From NCBI GenBank assembly GCA_900074885.1, contig FJUW01000094.1, positions 29,590-93,589 of the forward strand: 64,000 nt of DNA, in the 5' to 3' direction. Positions 46,584 to 60,186 of this stretch are shown here, in pieces; the first letter of the stretch is position 1, and each line of letters begins with the position of its first letter. The position numbers were made by a program, and so were the translations under genes. The stretch comes from Rhynchosporium graminicola. Taxonomy: Eukaryota; Ascomycota; Leotiomycetes; Helotiales; Ploettnerulaceae. Below the pieces are notes generated by a model. The model made no database searches. It worked only from the letters and a program-made list of their open reading frames with translations, and was not told the DNA's origin.

Positions 46584-49500
46584 ATAACTACTATAATACT
46601 TTCTATTACTTAGAGATATACTAACTTAGCTATACCCGCGAGACTTTCGCTGAGTTTCGTAGTCGATTTTAAAGCGCTACTATCTAAGATAAGGTTAAAA
46701 AGAAGAAGTAGTTCTTTTATATATAGGATAAGATTATACTATCCTTATATACTTTAACTCTTATTATTAAATTAATATAGAATAAGGACTATATTTCTAT
46801 AGTTAGATCCTTACTTTCTTTTAATACTAAGTGTTATTATAACTTAGAATATATCTATCCCGAGAAAGCTATTACTCAGGTATAATACTATAAGCTTACT
46901 ATTACTACTACGACCTCTACTAGTTCTACTCCTTACTAGTCCCTAAGCTTAGCCCCTCGATAAACTACTCTTATATTATATATACGTATTTCTACCCTAG
47001 TATAAGCTAGTACTCCTTTCGCGCTAAAACGCCTTACTACCTCGACCGGAGAACCCCTTAAGTATTATAGCTATAGATAGCTTAGTTATATTAAGCTAGA
47101 CTATTCTAACTTGCCTAAGGTTTAATTAATTAATAAATTTCCGAAAGAGGAAAGAGAAACCGAGGGAGTAGTAGAGGATATACCCTCCGAATCTGAACTA
47201 ATACTAGAGGGAAATAATAAGGCCTAAGTAAAAACTCCTTCTTAGGTCTCTATAAGTATAATCTCTCTAATCTTAACTTTAACTCTCTAATAAGAGGTAA
47301 GTAATTTATATACCTAACTATAATTAGTATAAATAAGCTAGGAGTCTCTATAAATAGCTTAATTAATACCGAAGTAAATAGCTATCTATTTATTAATTAT
47401 ACTCTTACTAGATAACTATTAGAGGCCCTTAGTATTAAAATCGAGCTATTATCCTATTTTATTCTAATACGTAGGTTCTAATAGTCCGTTAGAACTTATA
47501 TTACTTATTTTATATATTTATACTTTTCTATTAATAATAGGCGTATTTATAACTACTCTTTTATTCTCCTCGATTTAGAATAATAAGATATAATTATTAG
47601 TATTAAATAGATATAATAATTCTAAGTTAAGCTAGATATACTCTACTATAAGCTATTATAATCGGAATAATATCTAGTTACTCTCTAATATAATAAGAAG
47701 ATAATTATACCTCTACTGCTTTATAAACCTAATATTAATCGATCTTACTAAATCGATACTAACGCGCGGGACTTAGCTATAAACTAGCTAGACTAATACT
47801 AATTATATTAAATAGTAGCGATATAATATATTAATATATTATTCTTATTATTTAACTTATTTCCGCTTATTACTAAGGAATCTGAACCTTTTTCCGCTCC
47901 GAATTCATCGAGAAAAGTACTTGTACTAAAACCTTACTATAAGTACTCCTCTTAACCTCCGAGGATCTGGAAACCGGTTCCGATTTACTAAATTAGTACT
48001 ATAGCTTTTTACTTTAATATAAAACGTAAAGGCTTCGAAATATTCTTTACTAGTATCTACGAGATAGATCGCCTCTTATAAGACTATTTAAATAGCGACT
48101 CCCCTAAGGATCCTAATACTAAACGACTTATAGCTGAAAAGCTACCGGAATAGTACTATACTGTTAAGGAGGCTTTTTCTAAGCGGGATTCTAATATTCT
48201 TCTACTATATCGCTTATACGATTATAAAATTATTCTAGAAGAACTATTACCTAATATATATTCGCTTCTATATTAGTTATCTATAGACGAATTATAAGTA
48301 ACTAAGGAGTACCTTATAGAGAATCTGAATAAAGGATTTATCGAATCTAGCTAAAGTCCTTTCGTATTACCTGTATTATTCGTTAAGAAGGCTAATAGAG
48401 GATTATACTTCTATATCGATTATTATAAGCTTAATACGATTACTCGAAAGGATTCCTACTTAATACCTAGGATCGATAAGCTCTTAACTTATATATCTAA
48501 AGTAGTAATTTTTACTAAACTAGATATCCGAGTAGTATTTAATCGTATTCGTATAAACCTCGAATTAGAGAAGTATATTACTTCTGAACCCGCTTCAGAT
48601 CTTATAAATATAAAGTACTACTTTTTAAGCTCTATAATAGACCTAGTATATACTAACGATATATGAATAATATACTACTAGACTACTTAGATAACTTCTA
48701 TATAGCTTACTTAGATAATATCCTTATATACTCGGAAATACTCTAGGAATATAAGGAATATATTAAATTAGTACTATAATACTTAATAGATACTGAACTC
48801 TAAGTAGATATTAAGAAAAGCGAGTTCTATATTACTTAGACTAAATACCTCGGATATATTATTATTACTAACGGAATTAAGCTAGATCCCGAGAAGGTAG
48901 TACTATTAGTAGACTATAAGTACTCCGAAATAGTAATAGCTATAAAATCCTTCTTAGGATTCTATAGTTTCTACTATTAATTTATTCGGAATTTCGGCCT
49001 TATCGCTAAATCTCTCTTAATACTTACTAGGCTTATAATACTATAGAATTTTACTAACGATTATAAGAAGTCCTTCGACGATTTATATTAATAGCTACTA
49101 TTAGTGCAGAAACTATATTATTTCGACTCTAAATTATAAACTAAACTAGAAACTAAGACCTCTGATAATATAATAGCTAGAGTTATCTCCTAATTATATA
49201 AAGATAACTAATAATATCTAATTATATTTTACTCTTATATTCTTAATAGATATAAACTAAACTAGGAGATCTATAATAAGGAATTATATACTATTATTAA
49301 GTCTTTCCGGAAATAGAGACCGGAACTCATATCTCTATAATACTATACCGGCGTATATATAGACTATCGATCCTTAGAATACTTTATAACTACTAAGGTC
49401 CTAACTAGTAAGTAAGCTAGATAAATAGAATTCCTTTCCGAATTCAATTTCTAAATTATATATACGCTTAGTAAAGATAACGCTAAAGCTAATATCCTTA

Positions 49501-51274
49501 GCTATAGAGAATAAGATCTAAGGATATAGGAATAATAGAAATAGGATAGTAGATCTCGGGTTTTATTACCTCTAGACTGCCTAGACCTTAGGATTAATAC
49601 GAAACTAGCTGAATATTATATCGATTAAATTAGTTATATATACTTAATATCGCTAGGGACTAATACGCTATCGGAACTTGCTTATAACTCCTTTGATTTA
49701 ATCGAGAAACTATATTAATTTAACTAAGAATTATTCTCTAATAAACGGAATATATTAGTAGATAGCTATACTATTAATAATAGTTTACTAATTTATAATA
49801 GTTATCTATACGTATAACGCTATACTCTGCTATATACTTATTTAATTAGCGAAATTTACGATTAAGTTTCTTCCGCTTATCTAAATACTCGTAAGACTAC
49901 TAAGATAATTTCTACTTATTACTACTAGAAAGGACTTATATCGGATATGAAATAGTATACTCGTAATTACTGCTCTTATTAGTACTCTTATCTAAAGCAG
50001 GCGAAATAGTAAGGATTCCTCTACTTATTACTAGTACCTAGCTACTTTATATAGTACTTAGCTATAGATTTTAAGGACTTCCTACTTAATAACTAAGGAT
50101 TTGATAGGATATTAGTATTTATTAACTGCCTAGAGAAGGACTCTATATCGATACTATACTATTATAATATAGATACCCGCAGGATAGCGATATTATATAT
50201 CTAATAGATATATCGTTTCGGATATACCTCTAAGTTAATTATATCTAACTAAGGAGTTTAGTTTATCTTATCCTTCTAGTAAGAGTTTTACTATATAATT
50301 AAAGTTAAGATTAAGCTCTCTATCTTCTTCTACTAGTAAACTAATAGATAAATAGATATTATAAACAGATATATTAACTAACGCCTTAGACTCTTTATTA
50401 ATTACTATTAGAGTAACTAGGGCGAACTACTATTAATAATAGACTATACTTAAGTAACTCTGCCTTATGATTCTATTAGTATAGCGCTTTATACCCTTAA
50501 ATATAATATACTACTACAGAATAGCTAGGATTAGAAGTAACTTACTATATTAATACTATAAGAGAAGCTTAATTATACTAATACTAAATTCTTAGCTAAA
50601 TATACTAAATCCGCTATCGAGGTTATAAAAGCTAATATACTAGCTACTTAGTAGAGGATAAGCGCTATAACTGACCCGAAATAGCGTAGTACTAACTAGG
50701 AAGTTAAAGATAAGGTATTTCTCTCTATAAGGAACCTTAAGAATTACTAGCTAAGTAAGAAGCTATCTAGCCTCTAAGTAAGACTATACTAGGTCCTAGC
50801 TAAGATCGGACACTCCTATAAGCTGGATTTACCCTCTAGATCTTCTATATATAACGTATTCGCCCCCGAATTGCTCTTTAAGGACCCGGACGACTTATTA
50901 CTAAGCTAGGAGCTACTAAACTTACTCTCAGAGGTTATTACTACTTAAGAAGAGTAGGAGTTATAAGATATACTTAATATATAGCTCCTAAGAGGTAATC
51001 TAAAGTATTAAGTTAGCTAGCTAAGCTATAACCCGGACCTAACTTAGTATAACGCTTCTGACCTAATAAGTACTTTATATAAGCTTAGAGACTTCTATAC
51101 TACTAACTTAAGTAAACCTAGACCTCCGCGTAAAATAGACTAATAGATTAAGGCCTAGGAAGATAGAATAGATAACTATAGTTATTTAGAGGATAATAAA
51201 CTATTATAGTTACTAGTATTAAGAATTTATTACTAAGGATAATTCCTTAATTATACTCTATAATAACGCTATAT

Positions 51275-52260
51275 CTAAAACTCTACTTCCTCTATTACTT
51301 ATACTTTATTAGCTTTCTCCTTTAAGTTCTCCGGAGCTTCTAGTAAATCTGGAATATCTAGAACTAGAACTACTATATCTAACTCCTTATCTAAATCTAC
51401 TAACGTAGCCCTAGTAGTAGACTAAGTATAATAGCTAATCTTACGAGGTTTCTTCTTTAGAGAGAGTCTAAGAGTATCTAGATCTGATGCTATCTCTGAA
51501 CTAGAAGGCAAATTCCTCTTTCCTCTAGTATTAGATATCGTAGCCTCGAATATAGTTTTCTTCGTAAATTCCTATATAATACTATTTAACTCCTTTATCT
51601 ACTTTAATACTATTTATACTATTAACTTAGACTTTACTAAATCTACTATTAAAAGATCTAGATCCTATATTACGTTAGTATTATACTAGTATCTAAGGGT
51701 TTAAGATCTTAACTTATTGCCTTAATAAACCCTAACTCCTTAAATACTTTCTCTATAGATCGGCTTAAAGCTTAAGTCTCTGCTAATTATATAATAGTAA
51801 TCTCTAATATAATAGTAGGAGTAGTAGATTTCGCGAGACGATAGATCCGATCGATAGCTTTATAGGTAGCTATAATACTGCCCCGATTCAGCTCTATATC
51901 CTTAGCTTCGCTACTAGGAAGTAAACCGGATAAAATAGTATACTTCGTATTAATATAGTTAGGTAACTATAACGCGTTAGTATATATAACTATATTTAAG
52001 TTCAAGTAACTTATATATTTATAACTACTCTTTAACGCCGAATAATACTTATAAAGCTTAGAGTTAAGCTTATTAAACGAATACAGAAGTTCTAGAATAA
52101 GAGTATTATTATACTTTATCTTAAGGAAAGCGCGAATATACCGTAGGTAATATATACGATACGCCGCCGAAAGAGTACCGGTAGGAACTAGTAAAAGCAC
52201 TACAGGAGTTAGCGTTATAGATCCGTGAAACTCTTATACTACACTTGAAGACTATCCCTA
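51275..52260 (-). pseudogene. Antisense reading frame in the 3' region of Gypsy B1
   Basis: Between the chromodomain and the 3' LTR, the reverse strand holds a frame of ~320 codons interrupted only by TAA/TAG. It reads SITLTPVVLLLVPTGTLSAA at its upstream end (the longest stop-free piece is 52200-51967). It then has a helical middle (YKAIDRIYRLAKSTTP) and a charged, low-complexity C-terminus (NTRGKRNLPSSSEIASDLD, LRLSLKKKPRKISYYT). The forward strand here reads as broken, low-quality sequence. I do not recognise the family. Some plant Gypsy lineages carry antisense extra ORFs in this position; I know of no described fungal counterpart. Confidence 0.55.
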
Positions 52261-52729
52261 ATACTAAGATAGGAAACTTACTTATAATAAGAAGAGTTAA
52301 TTAGGTCGATTAATATATAAGATTATAATAGAATACTATAGTAGTTAGTAATAATACCTACTCTAGGAACTATATCGTAGTCTAGGGAGAGTAAACTTAT
52401 AAGTTAGAGTAGTTATTATAGTTAAAAAGGAAAAGCTCTAATATTAATAAACCTCTTCCTTTATATACCCTACGCCCTACTTAAACTCGACTCCTGCTAT
52501 AAACAGATAAAGTAAATATAGCTTACCGCCCGATTTAGAAGCTACGACTAATATAGTACTATTATAGCGATATAACTAGTCAGAACCTAATAAAGAATTT
52601 ACTACTACTAAAGAGCGGCTAGCGCCTGTTAGGCGAATATCGACGAAAATAGTTATAATAAAGACTAATTTCTAGTATAAACTATAACCTTCTAAGCTTA
52701 GGGTTAAGCTCTTCTTAGGAAGGAGGTAA

Positions 52730-52997
52730 TATAACGATAGCTCACCTGAATATCATATAAGAAGAAGGATAGATACTAGGGCCTAAGTTCATAGGTATCC
52801 CGGCAGAACTAGTATCTGACTCGATATAGTATCGGACTAGTACCGGCATATATATATAAGGTGCCTTATACTCTATCTCTCTTCTTCTTCCTTCCTTATC
52901 TTTTTATTTCCTTCGTAGTAGACTATATAAGATCGCTCTTAGCCTCCCTACTTATTTATTATTACTTATATACCGCCTTAAGTCTTGTGTCGTTATA
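52730..52997 (+). repeat. 3' LTR of Gypsy B1
   Basis: It is 268 bp, running TATAACGATAGCTCACCTGA to TGTCGTTATA, preceded by GGAAGGAGGTAA. It is the same length as the 5' LTR and is followed by the target duplication TAAAT. Confidence 0.93.
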
Positions 52998-54730
52998 TAA
53001 ATCGACTAATAATAAGAAGAAGTCGAAAGGTAAAAGCGCTAAAGAATTAAAAGAGAAGTCTACTAAGGCCCTTATAAGTTCTTTTAGTAGTACTAATAGT
53101 AGTAGTAATACAGCAGATCAAGCTTAAGCTACTATATATAACTATAGAGTAGTCCTCGATTCTAGCGCTTCTGAGTATTATATACCGAATAAAAGCTAGT
53201 TATTAGACTATAAACCTATATCTAAGAAGTCTATTACTATTACTAATAGTGATATTTTGCTTATAATAGGTAGAGGAGATATCCTTATAATTACTAGGGA
53301 AAGCGATAGAGTTCTTATTAAAGATATAAATTATATACCTAGCTTTAAAACTACTCTCCTAAGCTCTAAGGAACTAACTAATAAAGATTAGAAGGTTACT
53401 TTTAATAAAAAGGGTATAAATATATCTAATAGCTCTATTAATATAGAAGCTAGATAGTATTATAATACGTACTACCTAGAAGTAGACGTAATCATAAGCT
53501 GCTCGAGCCCGTATCTTTTAAGGTAGACTCTTCTAATAAAAGTAGTAAATTAGATCTATATTATAAGCGTCTATTGCATACTAATAAGGAGTTTATCTAG
53601 AAGATTATAGAAGGATCTAAAGGATTAAAAATCCAAAAGGAATTAGATTTATCTAACTATTGTGCTTATAATAGCAGTAAAATACACGCTATAAGTAGTA
53701 CTAAGCTTATATCAGATACCTCTCCGCTTACTATCTTTAATATAGATATAGCGAGCCCTTTTAAGATTAAAGGTCTAAAGGGAGAAAGATACTTCTTAAC
53801 TATTACCTATAGAGGCTCTAGAGCTATTTAGGTATACTCTCTAAAATATAAGGCTAAGGCGTATAATACCTTAATCGAGTAGTACAATATAATAACTACT
53901 TAATTTAAGCAAGGTGTATCAAAAGTCGTCGCTAAAATTAGAGCCTTAAAGCTAGATAACGCCAAGGAGTTTAAATCTAATAAATAGACTATCTTTTATA
54001 AAGATAAAGGTATTATTTATAAATATACTAGTCCTTACTCTTCTTAGTAAAATAGTATAGTAGAGCGTTTAAATCGATATCTTATAGAAAGGCTTATAGC
54101 TATCTATATAGATAAAAATATACCCTTATTCCTTTAGCTTCAAATAATCTAAGGAATAGCTTATATAAAGAATCGCTCTTATAAATCGGCTATTAAAAAG
54201 AGTCCCTTTGAAGTTCTCTTCGGTAAAAAGCCTACTCTTAATTATATTAGAGTATTAAGCTCTCTTACTTATATTCTTATTAATAAAAGGACTAATAAGT
54301 TTAAAGATAAATCCGTTAGAAGTATACTCGTAGAGTATAAGTCCGCAAATAACTTCTTAGTATATATACCTAAGAAGAGAGCTATTATAAGCTCTAAAAA
54401 CGTCTTAATTAAGGAAGATTTAACCTTTAAGGATAAAGTAATCTCCAAGGAAGAATTAGAATCCTTTAATAAGACACTTAACGATTGCGAGACCTCTAAC
54501 TGTTCAAATCGCGTGATTTCTTTACTTATAGATACTCCTGAATCAGACCTATCTAGAGCTGAAAACTCGGAGAAAATCGATTATAAAACAGCTAATAATT
54601 CATTAAATAAAGAAAAAGATATAGAAGATATAGAAATTAATCTCTTTAATAATATAGCTAAAGAAATACTTATAATAGAAATATCTAAAAGAGATATAAA
54701 ACGTAGAAAGGACTACTCTAATTAGGTACC
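52998..54730 (+). mobile_element. Copia-A copy A2, middle part (protease to integrase)
   Basis: The A2 reading resumes exactly where it broke at 43170 (AAATCGACTAATAATAAGAA). It runs through the protease-core region, integrase (~53740-54650) and the acidic linker (short stop-free piece 54513-54725). It is cut again at 54730 by the Copia-B1 LTR. RT, RNase H and the 3' LTR of this copy are not in the window. Confidence 0.92.
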
Positions 54731-54923
54731 TATTAGTCTATAGTCACGTGTTATTCGAGTATCTGCACCGGGGTTTAGCCGGCCAGATATATCTCCCTTA
54801 CGGAGTCTCGACTACCTAGGAAAGAAAGCTACGATATAATAGATAATACTACTACTATTACTATTATACTTTAGCTTACGTAGACTACTTAATTATACGT
54901 ACTATAATATAGTAATACTAATA
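54731..54923 (+). repeat. 5' LTR of Copia B1
   Basis: It starts TATTAGTCTATAGTCACGTG (TGTTGGTC... in the other copy) and ends TAATACTAATA. At 193 bp it is the same length as 59994-60186. Confidence 0.88.
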
Positions 54924-56937
54924 TTAATCAATAGATATATAGATTAATTTACTCTTTAAAAGCAGTCAAATTCTAAGAATTTAGACTACTGAAAAGAGCG
55001 CGCTAGTAACCTTAAAGAGTAGAGATATCTACTATAGTAATAGCTTAAGTACTAGAGAAGATATAATATCCTCTTTACTATTTAACTTGAATTACTAAAG
55101 TAATTTACTTAGATTCTACTTACGATACGATCAAAGGATTCGACTTCTAATATATTATACTAATACCTTTTACGTACTTACCTTCTATGTACTTCGATTA
55201 TTACTATAACCCGACTTTAAAGAACGCGCTTTTAAGTTATACTAAAAACTCGAAGTTAAACTTAAACGCGGTACGCTAGCGCTTCCCTTATAATACTTAA
55301 GAATAACTCTATAATTACTATTCTAAACGACCTCGGAATAGTACTAAAATACTTATACGAATTAGACTTTTAATATGATAAGAGATAATAATACCTCTGA
55401 GAGTAGTACTCCCGATATATAGGAGCCCTCCGATAGGGACTTACTAGAACTAGAGATTATACGGAAATAGAGAGAAGATCTTATTAGATAAATTAAGAGC
55501 TTTAATTATATAGATATATCTCTATACTTCTTATTTAAGAAGATTTACGAAGATTAGACAGTAGACTCTTTTAAGTCTATTAAGAAATTATCAAATAATA
55601 ACCTTATATTTACTCTACGTAGTAAAGGCGTATTTATTATAGAGGGCGATAAACTTGCGTAGGAGCTATATAAGCTTCTATATACTCTATAGAATACTAT
55701 ACGTAGTAGTTAGACCTTAAAGGAGCTAGAGAGTATAGTAACAGAGAAGATACTCTCTGAATGATTATAATATATAGTATTAAACCTACTTATACTAGAG
55801 AAGCAGATATCTGCGTAGTAATAGCGAGATAAGAGAGAGAAAGAGATAATAAATAATATAGCTACTTAATAAGAAGAATAAGAGTATAAGAGATTAAAAA
55901 AGGAGTTCTATAGATTACGATAAAGACGCTATACTATACTCGGCTTACCTCCTATTAGCGAATTCGACTTTAACGAAGAATACTATAAACCTCTATAATA
56001 CGACTGAGATTCTACCGAAGGAGTATAATAATCTAGATAATATAAAGAGACCTCCTCTAAGTAGAATAGAGAAGAGTAGCGATAATATCGAAAGCGTATA
56101 CTGAAGAATACGGGGAGTGGAGGAGGAGGAGGGAGTAGAGGAGGAGGAGGAGGAAGAGGAGGAGAAACTACTAAGAAGAAGAAGAAGGAGTAGAAGAGGA
56201 TTACTAAGGAGCTAGAGGAGGAGAGGGAGAGTATTATAATATAGTATAGAAGGAGAAGGAGAAGTCGTACAGAAAGGAGTTTACTAGTTTCTCTTATATA
56301 TTTTTAGAAGAGATGAAATTTAAGGGAGATAGAGATAGCTTTAGTAATAAGGTTAGAATATTCTACGATACTTACTTAAGAGCTGAGATCCTACCGGAGG
56401 AGTATAGTAAGGCGTTTCTATTAATATTAAAAGGCGCTACTCTCTAATACTATTATTATAATCTGAATAGTATCTCTAGAACCTCTCTAATTATTAAATT
56501 CGATACTATACTAAAGAATATAATAGATTAGTTTAAAAGCGAGGAGTTTAGTAGATCTTCTCTAATTATATAGAATCTTCTTACTCTTAAATCGATTAAG
56601 GAAAAGAACTCTAGAAAGACGACTTCAGAGTGCTTTAATATACTTTTTACGCAGATTAAAGAGCTATATTATAGTATACTCTTTGAATTACGCTATAAGA
56701 AGTTCGTTATAAATAAGATTATTACTACTTACTAAAGCTCGGAAGCTTACTAAATTACTTTAGCTTAACTTATAACTTCTACTGAAAAGACGATTACTTC
56801 TATTAGATCCTCTATTATTAACTATAAATATATATATCTTATAATTAGTGCTACTTTCTATACTAATCGAAAATTCCGAAGCGATTCCGATAAAGTATAA
56901 GTATATAGAGAGAAGAGAGATGATAAAGGGCGATTCA
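54731..56937 (+). mobile_element. Copia-B copy B1, left part (LTR, leader, gag)
   Basis: The 193-bp LTR at 54731-54923 matches the reverse-strand LTR at 59994-60186. The interior reads as a gag-like frame from ~55380. It includes a Gly/Arg/Lys-rich tract encoded by a GGAGGA-rich purine run (56110-56270), and then a helical gag domain at ~56310-56900 (MKFKGDRDSF, VRIFYDTYLRAE, PEEYSKAFLLILKG). Stops are TAA/TAG. The element is cut at 56937 by Copia A3. The inserted-site pentamer to its left is GTACC (54726-54730). Confidence 0.78.
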
Positions 56938-57394
56938 TATGAAAATTAAAAGTGGAAATCAGCTAAAGGTCAGAATAATAGAATAATACGTGATTAATTT
57001 GACTTACTTTACTTATTTAAAGAGAGCTAACTATAGGAGAGATTCTAGCTACTTATATAGCTATGTGAGCTCTCTAGAATATTCTATACTACGTAATACA
57101 GAACTCTATAGAAGAAGACACGTATACTGTAGAATCATACTACGTCAGTAGAAACCTCTAGAAGTACGATATACGTACTAGAGAGTAGTAGAACTCTATC
57201 GAGAACCTTTATAGTAACTCTAATATAGTATGCAGGGTATAGGCTATTAATAAGGTATAGGGTATAGATGCTAGGTATGATAAGGTATATGCGCAAGGTA
57301 CTGAACTAGGTACTAAGACTATGTACTGACAAGGTATAGGGTATATATGCTAATATAGGCAAAACTGGCTAAGGTACTAGTTATAAATCTAATA
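56938..57394 (-). repeat. 3' LTR of Copia A3
   Basis: It is 457 bp and lacks the 48-bp duplication of A1. On the reverse strand it starts TATTAGATTTATAACTAGTA and ends CTTTTAATTTTCATA. The A-type purine tract CGCCCCCTTAATCAGAGCC (reverse) adjoins it. Confidence 0.92.
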
Positions 57395-59993
57395 CGCCCC
57401 CTTAATCAGAGCCTTATAGTTAGTTTTAAAACTGAACTATATAAGGTAAATCACTAATCGACTACCCTTAGGTTATTATAAAAGAAATATAATAAGGAAT
57501 AGAAATGCTACCTCGTAGATACCTAATTTCATTACCTAAGTAGTTTTTTATTAGCCCTAAGTCCTTAAGTTTAAAGAAGTGTTTTAATTCTCTAATTAAG
57601 GACTTAATAGTACTTATATTAGGGCTAATTAGAGCTAGATTATCCACGTATATACAGATTATAATCTTAAGCTCTTTATTAACTAATATGCAATTTTCGG
57701 ATAGGATTAACTTAAATCCGAATTTATTAATTAATACCTCCTTTAGCGTAATAAACTATAGTCTAGCTGATTACTTAAGACTATATAACGCTTTCCAGAG
57801 TAGGAGGAGTTTATTAGCGTAATAATCTACACCTTCCGGGGGGTAAATATATAAGGTATTAACGTCTATATTACTCTGTGTAAAAGCGGAGATCATATCG
57901 ATCTTATATATATACTACTTATAGAGTACTGCTAGGGCAAATATAAGACGCTAAGCCATTTGCTTAACTACACTAGCGTATATATCTAGGTAGTTTATAC
58001 CGTATAATTGCTTAAACCCTTTAGCTACGAATCTAGCTTTAAATTCGTAGTACTCGCTCTCTAGTTCTTTAATCTTATAGACCTAGCGAGTTTTTAGTAG
58101 TTTTATAGTCTTAGTATTACTATCGACTACTTTCTACGTATTATGATTTTCAAGAGAGGTAATTTCTTTATTTATAGCTTTTAGCTAACAATCCTTATAA
58201 GGACTATTTATAGCTTCTTTATAGCTCTTAGGCTTGTAGATAACTACTTCCGGGTCCTTTTTAATAAGTATTCTTTCCGGATCAGGTAATAGCTTAATTT
58301 TTTAGTCTGATTTAGAGCTAATAAAAGCTTAGTAAGCTAAGTTAATAACGTTTTTATATACGCTATAAGCCTCTTTCTGCTCTTGAATTAATCGCTTATT
58401 ATTCTGAATAGCTAAGGCTATATCAGGGTCTTAAGCGTGACTTCTAGTAGTAACGTTAGGTACCTAATTAGAGTAGTCCTATTTACGTTTTATACCTCGT
58501 TTAGGTATTTCTACTATAGGTGTTTCTTTAGCTATATCGTTAAAGAGATCAAGTTCTATATCTTCTATAACTTTTTCTTTATTTAATGAATTATTAGGTG
58601 TTTTACTATCGATTTTCTCTGAGCTTTTAGCTCTAGATAGGTCTGATTTAGGAGTATTTATAGGTGAAGAAATCACGCGGTTTAAACGGTTAGAGGTCTC
58701 GTAATTATTAAGTATCTTATTAAAGGATTCTAATTCTTCCTTAGAGATCACTTTATCCTTAAAGGTTAAATCTTCCTTAATTAGGATATTTTTAGAGCTT
58801 ATAATAGCTCTCTTCTCAGGTATATATACTAAGAAGTTATTTGCAGACTTATACCCTACGAGTATACCTCTATCGGACTTATCTTTTAACTTATTAGTCT
58901 TTTTATTAATAAGAATATAAGTAAGAGAGCCTAATACTCTAATATAATTAAGAGTAAGCTTTTTACTAAAGAGAACTTCAAAGGGACTCTTTTTAATAGC
59001 TGATTTATAGAGCGATTCTTTATATGAGCTATTCCTTAGATCATTTAAGGCTAAAGGAATAAGAGTATATTCTTATCTATATAGATAGCTATAAGCCTTT
59101 CTATAAGATATCGATTTAAACGCTCTATTATACTATTTTGCTCAGGAGAGTAAGGAATAGTATATTCACAAATAATACCTTTATCTTTATAAAAGATAGT
59201 CTATTTATTAGATTTAAACTCCCTGGCGTTATCTAGCTTAAAGGCTCTAATTTTAGCGATAATTTTTGATATACCTTACTTAAATTAAGTAGTTATTATA
59301 TCATACCACTCGATTAAGGTATCGTATGCCTTAGCTTTATGTTTCAGAGCGTATACCTAAATAGCTCTAGAGCCTCTATAGGTAATAGTTAAGAAGTATC
59401 TTTTTCCCTTTAGACCTTTGATCTTAAAAGGGCCTGCTATATCTATATCAAAGATAGTAAGCGGAGGGATATCCGATATAGGCTTAGTACTACTTATAGC
59501 GTGTATTTTACCGCTATTATAAGCAGAACAGTCAGATAAATCTAACCCCTTTTGGATTTTTAATCCTTTAGATCCTTCTATAGTCTTATAGATAAACTCC
59601 TTATTAATATATAAAAGACGCTTATAATATAGGTCTAATTTGCTACTTTTATTAGAGTTTGCCTTAAAAGACATAAGCTCGAGCAGCTCATGATTTATAT
59701 CTACTTCTAAGTAGTACGGAATATAATACTATCTAGCTTCTATATTAATAGAGCTATTAGAAATATTTATATCTTTTTTATTAAAAGTAACTTTCTAATC
59801 TTTATTAGTCAGTTCCTTAGAGCTTAGGAGAGTAGTTTTAAGGCTAGGTACGTAATTTACGTCTTTAATAAGTACTCTATCGCCTTCCCTAGTGATTATA
59901 GGGATATCTCCTCTACCTATTATAGGTAAAATATCACTATTAGCGATAGTAATAGACTTCTTAGATACAGGTTTATAGTTTAATAACTAACTC
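56938..59993 (-). mobile_element. Copia-A copy A3, 3' part (protease to 3' LTR)
   Basis: The reverse strand matches A1 from the protease core (59990) through integrase, linker, RT and RNase H to a purine tract and a 457-bp LTR. The longest stop-free integrase piece is 59674-59357 (FDIDIAGPFKIKGLKG). A linker piece lies at 58751-58479. Stops are TAA/TAG. Its gag end is cut at 59993 by Copia B2. The left target pentamer is ATTCA (56933-56937). Confidence 0.93.
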
Positions 59994-60186
59994 TGTTAGT
60001 ATCACTCTGTCGTAGTACGTACAATCAAGTAGTCTGCGTGAGCTAAAGTACAGTGATAATAGTAGTAGTATTATCTGTTATATCGTGGCTATCTTTCCTA
60101 GGTAGTCGAGACTCCGTAAGGGAGATATATCTAGCCGGCTAAACCTCAGCGCAGATACTCGACTAATACGTGACTATAGACCAACA
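59994..60186 (-). repeat. 3' LTR of Copia B2
   Basis: On the reverse strand it runs TGTTGGTCTATAGTCACGTA to GAGTGATACTAACA, 193 bp. It inserted into Copia A3 after the pentamer AACTC (59989-59993). Confidence 0.88.

Larger units (their letters stand above)
43171..52997 (+). mobile_element. Gypsy-B copy B1, complete chromovirus-type element with nested insertion
   Basis: Both 268-bp LTRs are present and the element is flanked by the 5-bp duplication TAAAT (43166-43170 and 52998-53002) inside Copia A2. Without the nested 2046-bp element it is about 7.8 kb. Forward-strand domains: gag from ~43500, interrupted at 44538 and resuming at 46589; protease region ~47300-47560; RT ~48330-49020 (SPFVLPVLFVKKA, FYIDYYKLN, FTKLDI); RNase H ~49140-49400; integrase ~49860-50530 (IDFKDF, SNQGVQF); chromodomain-like segment ~50870-51130 (NPDLTQYNASDLI). 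Stops are TAA/TAG as expected from RIP, with some frame breaks in RT. A GGAAGGAGGTAA purine tract precedes the 3' LTR. Confidence 0.93.

Noticed and set aside
51967..52200. Stand-alone host gene of 77 codons
   Set aside because: It lies wholly inside Gypsy B1 and is just the longest stop-free piece of the antisense frame described there.
54731..60186. Single large element with Copia-B LTRs as terminal inverted repeats
   Set aside because: The LTRs belong to two oppositely oriented Copia-B copies with their own interiors (gag right of 54923, pol right of 60186), so they are not ends of one element.
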